Shown here one piece after another: positions 40,101 to 49,100 of a DNA stretch of 64,000 nucleotides. The notes beneath the pieces are model-generated. The model was not told the DNA's origin. It worked only from the letters and a program-made list of their open reading frames with translations, and did not search any database. The position numbers were made by a program, and so were the translations under genes. The stretch comes from Nelumbo lutea (lineage: Eukaryota; Streptophyta; Magnoliopsida; Proteales; Nelumbonaceae), in NCBI GenBank assembly GCA_022828595.1, contig JAKGHH010000001.1:211743848-211807847 (forward strand), in the 5' to 3' direction. Numbering within the stretch: the stretch's first letter is position 1; every line of letters starts with the position of its first letter.

Positions 40101-43100
40101 TTCAAAAACTAATATTGGACCACCTTTTTCAATAGATAAAATATTGGACAACTTTAAGGCTCAAAACCTCCTAATATATGGGGAAATGAAACATGTAAGT
40201 CTAATGTCATAAACTTCTGACCTGAAGAGCCAGAAAAGAAGTGGATCAAACCCCCTACATGGCCTGCAGACCATATTGTGTCTGTAATGCTTGTTGATAG
40301 TATCAATGATTCAATAAAATAATTCAGATAAGAAGTATTACATCAGTGCTAAGAAGACCCTTTACTAATGACAAAATAAAAATTTCTGAACTTACCGTCA
40401 ACCATCTACAGCGCAATGCCACATCACGCACTGTTTTATCTTGTAATTGCATAGAAATCTTTGCATACCTGACTATATTGGATTCAGAGACATATCTGCA
40501 ATGTTCATTGTACCACAGTATCGGTTAAATATGCACTGGTTCATATAGGAACATGAGAGATGGATTAAATGCATACAAATTAAAACTAGCTAGAATATCC
40601 AACCCAGAGAGACCCAAAATATATAATAGAAAACAAAGAAAAATCAAATAATACTGCTTATCTATAACAATAGAGTTTGATGCAGTTTCAACCTAACTTT
40701 GGTTTTGGTTGATCTTCAAACATTTGTATACCTACAATACCCCCTTCTATTTACACATTTTCCCATCTTATTTATCCTTAAACTAATAATTCATTAATAG
40801 GTCTCTATTCAAACTTTTATATATTTAAAGTAAAATATCGGTGTTATTTATATGATTTCCTATTCTATGATTCCTATCCTTGTTTCTTGTTTACGCATCA
40901 ATTTTAACCAATCATTTAAACTTTTATCTGTCTAAAATACCATTGTTATTTGCATAATTTCCTATTCCATCCTCAACTCTTGTTCACGTTGCAACATTAG
41001 TCAGCAATCAAACTACCATCCAAAAATTTAATCCATTTATTTTTCTTTCTCCACTATCTCCTCTTACACATGCAAATGTGTGTGCCACTACTCTCTCTTC
41101 TTCACATGCAGCACAGCTAATCCTATTAAATATTCTTGACAATAAATCTGATTGAAATATGAGAAAGTAGAGGAGAAGAAAAGAAGAGAGAAAGGAAGAA
41201 GAAAAAGTTTGGAGCAATAGAATAGTGCTAGCGGCGCCAGCTTTTATTATATTATATAGGGCGGCAGAAATAAGAAGGGAAAAGACCCTTGTGCCCCTGC
41301 TGTAAGTGAGTACAATAACAGACATAATAGAAATAAAAAACAGAAATAAAAACGCTTTAACTAGCCAAACAGACCCTAACACAAATAACTAAATTATTTC
41401 AACACTCCCCCTCAAGTTGGAGCATAGATGTCAATCATGCCCAACTTGTCACACAAATCATTATGCCGCATATGATGAAGACCTTGAAGGGATGAGAGAT
41501 CCATCATATGGACAGCCGAACCCTGCAGGAAGGTAGGGCGAAATTTCAATATTTCTCTCTCTCCCATCTGGGAATCACATTCCCTGTTTTAAAAAAACTG
41601 CATTTTTCAATGATCAATCTTGAACCAAGAACTAAACCAAATTTGAACCAAAACAATAGGAGAGGGATATACCTGATACGAAGAAATAATATCTTCCAAT
41701 GGAGGTGTTCACGCCTAAGGAAGGATCCAAAGACTGCTCCCACTGAAGATGACACAGTGCAGGATGGAGCAGAATCAACAGCGTTCTTCCAAATGGCCAA
41801 ATCCTTCACCACGAATTCGCTGGAGGGTAGGTGAGCACGACTCCCAATAAGTTTTTCACCAAAAACTGATATCAATAATGCTTCTTGATCACTCCTACAA
41901 CAATGGAGATCGAACTAGCAGTAGGCGACAACTGGAGGAGAACGCAGGGAGAAGATGGCGCAGTCACACTGTTGCTATCTTCTCTCTGTATGATCTGAGA
42001 TCTGATCTCTGGATGCTTGGAATGGGCTGAATGGTTCGCCCCCTCCTCCTTTTATAGACTTAAAGATATCAGCTCCTAATCCCATTAGGAGTTTCCTGAT
42101 TCAAATCCTTATTTGAATCTGGACTCTCTTTAAGTGATAAGGATAAGTCCTTATCTTATCTGTAGATTAGACCAGCTCTCTCCTAATCTCATTAGGAGGT
42201 TTCCAGATCTAAATTCAAATCTGGACTCTCTGAGTGGATAGGGTAAGACCCTATCCTATCCGCCGATCCAATCCCAGATCTGCCCCTCTCTTTAATTAGT
42301 CCAACTAAACCAGTTCGAAATGGGCTTTAGGCCCAATAAATCTAAGTGCTCATTAACCTTCCAAACTGCTGCCCAGTTGGGCTTCTTTGTATGGTGTGGG
42401 ACCCAAACATTGATCTACACATCAGCCACATGGGTTCAGCCCAGCCTCTGTTACAAGGCCTGGCTAAATTCACTAAAAAGACAGTGAACCCCCTGAAGCC
42501 CATCACATGGGCTCCTAATGGACCCAACACTTACACTAAGTGGTCCCTAGGCCAAAGCCACCTTATAAAAACCCAAGGACTGTGGCAGATGCAAGATTAG
42601 CCCATCAGGTATTACCCTCAATGGTCTTACACTTAACCTCTCAGCCCATAATGATCAAACACTACCCGACAAGAGAGGACATTTCTCTCAGCTGCAAGGA
42701 ACAGTGTTGCACTCTCTACTCGCATAGATCCCGGGAATTAAAACCATTTTGCAAACATTTTGAAACCATAATATATATATATATATGTATATTCGTATAT
42801 AAATATATTTTGCAAAACAAATTTCAACGACTGAAATCAGCTGCCAGCAGTCTTGGTTTCCATTAGAGAGTGTGCATCCTCGATCATTACCTTTGTCCGA
42901 CAAAGGGGCTGATCCTGTCACTATGACCACCCACTCAGATGAATTCTCGGACTGTCCCAACATACCCAGGTTTTGACCCCCTCTAAGGATCTCGCTGATT
43001 GGCATATCAAAGGCAGCCCAATCCGACACCTAGTGCAGTATCATAATCGAGTCTAAGGGTAAGGTGTAACTTTCCAGTTTTGCCCACTAATCACCAAGGT

Positions 43101-46100
43101 CTAGGGCAATACTGGAAATATGGTCCGGTTCAGAGTTTCAAGTAAACCTATACTGCATGTACCTCGGGTCTCATCCTGGCAGCTGAGACAGGCCACCCCA
43201 ACACTTGGCAGCACATCAGTGTCATCCAACGGCTGTGAACGTTCTAAACTAACACGAGTCTCATAAATGTCTAGTTTAAGGGTATTACATAGAAACACAC
43301 CACTATAACATGAATCAAATATGTACTTTATTCATTTACAATAAATGTCATAATGTACATCAATCTGATTGGAGCTAAGGGCATACACTGTATGACAAAC
43401 CTTTGGTGAAGATATCTGCAAGTTATTCTTTTGAGCTGACATATGGAGTACACACTTCTCCATTTACAAGTTTCTCTCTAATAAAATGTTTGTCCACTTC
43501 AATGTGTTTTGTCCTATCATGCAGGACTGGATTAGCAGCAATATCGATTGCAGTTTTATTGTCACAGTAGAGTGACATAGGATTGCTCACTATAAAACCC
43601 AATTCACCTAACAGGTTTCTTATCCACATGATTTCAGTAACCCCATGAGACATCGCTCTATATTCTGCTTCAGCACTAGATCTAGCCACCATACTTTGTT
43701 TTTTACTTCTCCATGTGACCAAGTTTCCTCCTACAAAGGCACAATACCCACTAGTAGACTTTCGATCATCGACTGCTCCTACCCAATCAGCATCAGTATA
43801 TACTTCCACCTTTAAGTGACCATTTTTTGGAACAACAAACCAGCTCCGGGAAACTTCTTGAGGTATCTATGGATCCTCTCTGGAGCTTCAAAGTGAATTG
43901 TCCTAGAATTGTGCATGAACTGACTAAGGACACCTATTGCATAAGCAATATCAGGCCTGGTCATAGACAAATACAAGAGTCTCCCTACGAGTCTATGGAA
44001 CTTCTTAACATCTTTCAAAACCTCTCCCTGACTGTCTCCCAGATGATGATTAGATTCAATTGGTGAGTCAATTGGTTTTACCCCCAACTTGCATGTATCT
44101 TCTAGTAGATCTAGTACATATTTTCGTTGGGAAATAAAGATGCCCTTGTAAGAGCAGACAACTTCAATTCCAAGGAAATAACGTAAGGGGCCTAGATCTT
44201 TCACTTCAAATTGAGTGGCTAAGAATTTTTTTAGTCTCCGTATTTCAGCCTCCCAATCTCCTGTTATCACTATGTCATCCACATACACAATAAGAGCTGC
44301 TAAATGGAACTTACTAAACCAAGCCCGAGGTGATTGTTTCAACCCATATAAAGATTTTTTTAACCTGCACACCTTTCGTTCACTACCTTTGGAACAGAAA
44401 CCTGGAGGTTGGGTCATGTACACTTCATCTTCCAAGTCACCATTCAATAAAGCATTTTTTATGTCCAATTGGTGAAGTTCCCAGTCAAGATTTGCTGCCA
44501 ATGAAAGAAGGATCCCGATAGAGTTCATCTTGGCTACTGGAGCAAAGGTCTCTGCATAGTCCACTCCATATACCTGTGTAAAACATCTTGCTACCGGTCT
44601 AGCCTTGTACCTTTCAACAGTTCCATCAGCCTTATGTTTCACTATGAACACCCACTTGCAACCCACTGGTTCCTTCCCTTCAGAAAGGTCCACCAACTCC
44701 CAAGTGCCATTTTTGTGTAATGCATTAATTTCTTCCTACATTGCATCTATCCATTCAAGTTTAGATAAAGCTCCTGCCACATTCTTAGGAACGGGGACAC
44801 TGTCCACAAGAGAGAGGAATGCACGGAATGAAGGTGAAACGTGATCATAGGACACAAAATTAGAGATAGGATTATTAGTGGTACAAGATCTAACACCCTT
44901 TCTCTTAGCAATGGGAATATCAAGATCATTGATGACAGGTGAACCAACATTTAGAGGAATAGGCATATCAATAGGAGCAAGTTTACCTGGCTGATGAGAT
45001 GGATCAGCCTCTAGTGAATCCGATGATGTTCGTTGCATAGTGTCAGGTTCCACAGCTCTTGAACCCTGTTCGCTTTTATGTCGACGATGAAAAACCTGGA
45101 ATGGAGGAGGATCGGGTAAAGGAGGTAGTTGAGTTTGAGTCCCCTGTTTATCCTCAACCCTACTCTCCCCCTGAGGAGAAACCGAGAATAAAGGTTGATT
45201 CTCAAAGAATGATACATCAATGGAAACATAGTACTTGTGAGAGGTAGGATCATAGCAACGATACCCCTTTTGAGATAAAGGGTAACCAAGGAAAACACAA
45301 GGAATAGCCCGAGGATTAAGATTACCTCGAGTAGGGGACAAGTTATGAACAAAGCAACGACACCCAAAAACACGCATCGAAATGATGGACAATGGAATTG
45401 TAGGAAACAGAAGCTAATGTGGGGCCTTATACTCTAGTAACCGAGATGGCATACAATTGATGATGTATGTAGCACACAAAACTGCATCCATCCAAAAACA
45501 TTTTGGCACATTCATATGAATTAATAAGCCACGAGCAAATTTTAAAGGTGACGGTTCTTTCGTTCAGCAACACCATTTTGTTGGGGTATCCTAGCACAAG
45601 AGCTTCGCTGAAGTGACCCACTCGAAGCAAAAAACTCCGTGAAATCACTATGGAAGTATTCATTCGCATTGTCCGATTGGAAGATATGGATTTCAGTTTG
45701 GAACTGAGTGAACACCATGCATTGAAAGTCTTTCACAATTTTTGACACTTTATCTCGAGATCGCATAGGGTAAACCCAATTGTATCTAGAGTAATCATCA
45801 ATCAAGGTAATGAAGTACTTATATCCAGAAAACCTTTTATTTCTCAAAGGTAAAGAACTTCTACAATGTTTACTCAATTGACATGTCTGACATTGTAACT
45901 AACTCACTGATAAGGACTCAAACAACTTTGGGAACATAACTTTTAATGACTCAAAAGAAAGATGACCAAGACGACTATGCCATAAATAGGCTTGACTCTC
46001 ACTTGACAAACTCACGGACTCTGTAGCCACAAGACCAGCTTTATTCTCCAACACGTAGAGACCACCCACCATGCTTCCTCTACCAATTGTCTTCCTCGAG

Positions 46101-49100
46101 GCCAAATCTTGAAACACACATGAAGACGGAAAAAAAGTGATTAAACAGTTCAATGAGTGAATTATACTACTAATGGACAACAAATTAATAGGTTATTTCG
46201 GAACATGCAGTACATTAGAAAGGGTAAGGCCGAGTGGGAGAGGTATGGTACCTTGGCCAGCTATGGTAGAGCAAGAACCGTCAGGTAGTCTCACCTTATC
46301 TCTCCCAGAGAGAAAGTTATATGTCTGAAATAAATTTGACTTACCGATCATGTGGTTTGAGGCTCCGGAGTCAATAACTCAAGGAGAATCAGTGGTATGA
46401 GATGACACATGGAAGGCAGTGGCAGCGTTACCTGATGTAGACACGAAAGAGGTAGAGGGAGTAGGACCAGAATCCATCTAGCGGAGAGTCCTACCATACA
46501 ATTCCAAATGGTCACAAAAGGAGTTGATAATTTCTTCCTTAGGGTCAGAACTGGGATGCCTCTCCTGAGTTACCAATGGACTAGTCTCTATCAACGCCAT
46601 ATTAGCTGAGTTATACTTTTTATGATTCCTCTGGCTTGGTTTCTTGGCCTAATCAGGTGTTGACTTCTTACCCAAATCCTGTGCCCATTTAGGTTTTCCA
46701 TGGAGATCCCAACATGTATCTCTCGTGTGTCGTGTCTTCTGGCAGTGAATGCACCAAAGTTCTCTTATCATCTATTCTTTTCTGAGAGTCACCTTTCTTA
46801 AAAGCACCTTCGACATTTGTATCTGAATTTCCCAGGACAGCTAGGGCAATTGACTCCCCCTCTACACAATTCATCACACTTTTTCAACTCTTTTCTGACT
46901 GCACTAAAGCATACACCTCCTGAACTGATGGCAAGTCTTTACTACCCAAGATCTGCACCCTGATGGACTCATATGAAAGATTCAGCCCTAGGAGAGAGGC
47001 AAAGACCCGTTGCTGAGATACAAGTGACTTATATGCTTTTGCATCTTCATCACACTTCCAATTCACATTCTGGTAGTGATCAAGTTCTTTCCATATCGAT
47101 GTCAAATCAGAATAGTACATCGAGAGACTCCTCTCCCCCTGCTTGCAAGTAGAGGATTCAGCTTGCAATTGATATATCTTGGCATAGTGTCTCTGCTCTG
47201 AATAGGTGGACTTTGCTTGTTCCCATATCTCACAAGCAGTTTCAGCCCACATAAAATTCTTCCTTACCTGTGGCAGCATGGAAACCAAGAGCCATGACAT
47301 CACCATACCATTCTCTTGGTTCCACCTATCATATTCAGCACTTCCGTACTTCGGTTCCTTCACTCTCCCATTGATGTATCCTATTTTCCCCCTAGCAGTG
47401 ATGTAGAGTTTTATTCCCCTAGACCACTCAAGGTAGTTCAGACCATCAAAATGAATGACAGCCATGGGGAAACTCATATCCATTCCCCCACTCACTCCAT
47501 TGTGGCTCCCTGGAATCTCTGAAGTAGCAGAATTCTCAGACAACATGGTAAGCACAAGGGTTTTTATCTAAACTCTTAACTTAGGATCCCTCCCTATATC
47601 GACAAAAAACTCCACACACAACAATTCAGTTCTGGACTTAATCTGAGCACAAAAAACAAACAGCACCAACTTCCAAAGAAGAACTATGACGAGGCTGATT
47701 TTCACCACAGCATTAATCAATAACGTGTAAGTTCCACCACAGCATTAATCAATAAGAGGGATCCTAACACACATGAACTCATACTAACGAGTAGAGAAAA
47801 CAGGTCATCTACGACCTACAGTCACCTTTTCATAGGTACAAGATCACACGATCCACCAAATAACATATATAACCCTCACAAAAGTCTGTCGACATTCAGT
47901 GGTTTGGATTCATTCGCTCTCCACTTGGTACACGACCAAGGAAAGAAATAAAAAAAGAAAACTTTAGGGTTGTACCAGTTGCAGCTCTGATTTGATCAGC
48001 CCAGATTCAGTCCTCTGTTATGCCCAAATTCAACTACTTGAAGAGAGAAAACTTGGTCGCCCAAATTCAACAACCTAGCTCTGATACCATCTTGACAATA
48101 AATCTCATTGAAATATAAGAAAATAGAGAAGAGAAGAAAAGAAGAGAGAAAGGAGAAGAAAGAAAGGAAGAAGAAAAAGTTTGGAGCAATAGAATAGTGT
48201 TGGCGGCGCCATCTTTTATTATATTATATAGGGTGGCAAAAATAAGAAGGGAAAAGACCCTTGTGCCCCTGCTGTAAGTTAGTACAATAACAGACATAAC
48301 AGAAATAAAAGCGCTTTAACTATCCAAACAGACCCTAACACAAATAACTAAATTATTTCAACAAATATAAATAATAGTAAAAGTACAACAATGAAGAGGA
48401 CCTTAAGAGAAAATTTTCTTATCCTAACTAAATTCATTGCAATGTTTTAAAAGCGCAGGGCGTAAAGTTTTGAGCTCAACCACCCATAGCTATCAAAGAA
48501 CTGGGAAAAGGCTATCAGAAGCCATCATTCATCATCAATTATAGGACTGACTTTGATCACAGGTAAGTATTCTCTCAATTCCCTTACTTGTCTATCTAAA
48601 TCTTCCCTACCAAACAATGGTGAAAACCAAATCTGATTCAGCCATCCCCCATATCTAAGGATTCTTTACATCCCATTAGAATAGTTTTCAAAAATTCCCA
48701 CTAAAAACCCTAGTTCTTAAAAGTTTCTAATTTTCGTAACTTTGATCTTTTTGTGCCAAACAGTTCGAGGAAATTTGATTCAAATCCTGACATATTGATT
48801 TTTTTTGTTCTCTCTCTCCCTAGAAATTTCTGCATATTGCAGAATTTTCAGCACTAAACTGGTTTCCCTATCACATCATATGATCATACAGCCATAAACC
48901 CTAGGCAAACCCTTATCCCCCTTCCCTAGGCCTACACCTAGCCCCTCAAACCCAAACCTTGAACCCGATCCCTTAACATCATCATTTATTTTTTCATGAT
49001 TTTTTTTGGTAATAAATTTGTTACGAGTCCAGCATTGGGTCACATCAGTCCTACATCAACATGACTTTTTTTGGTAATAAATAAAAAGGAAGATTTTATG

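Larger units (their letters stand above)
41129..48368 (-). mobile_element. Ty1/copia element D with a nested solo LTR
   Basis: The LTRs are 41134-41404 and 48090-48363, with the target duplication aatat at 41129-41133 and 48364-48368. The primer site (gctctgatacca on plus, 48078-48089) is adjacent to the 5' LTR, and a polypurine tract at 41405-41420 borders the 3' LTR. The LTR ends are TG...GA rather than TG...CA on the coding strand, in both copies. The element is in the sense of the host gene, in intron 1. It is broken by stops, frameshifts, deletions in integrase and RT, and a 1.9-kb insertion near its 3' end. Its closest relative in this window is element C. Confidence 0.95.

Noticed and set aside
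41508..42600. Several 80-110-codon frames on both strands
   Set aside because: They lie in the solo LTR inserted in copia D; none continues beyond it or shows a domain.
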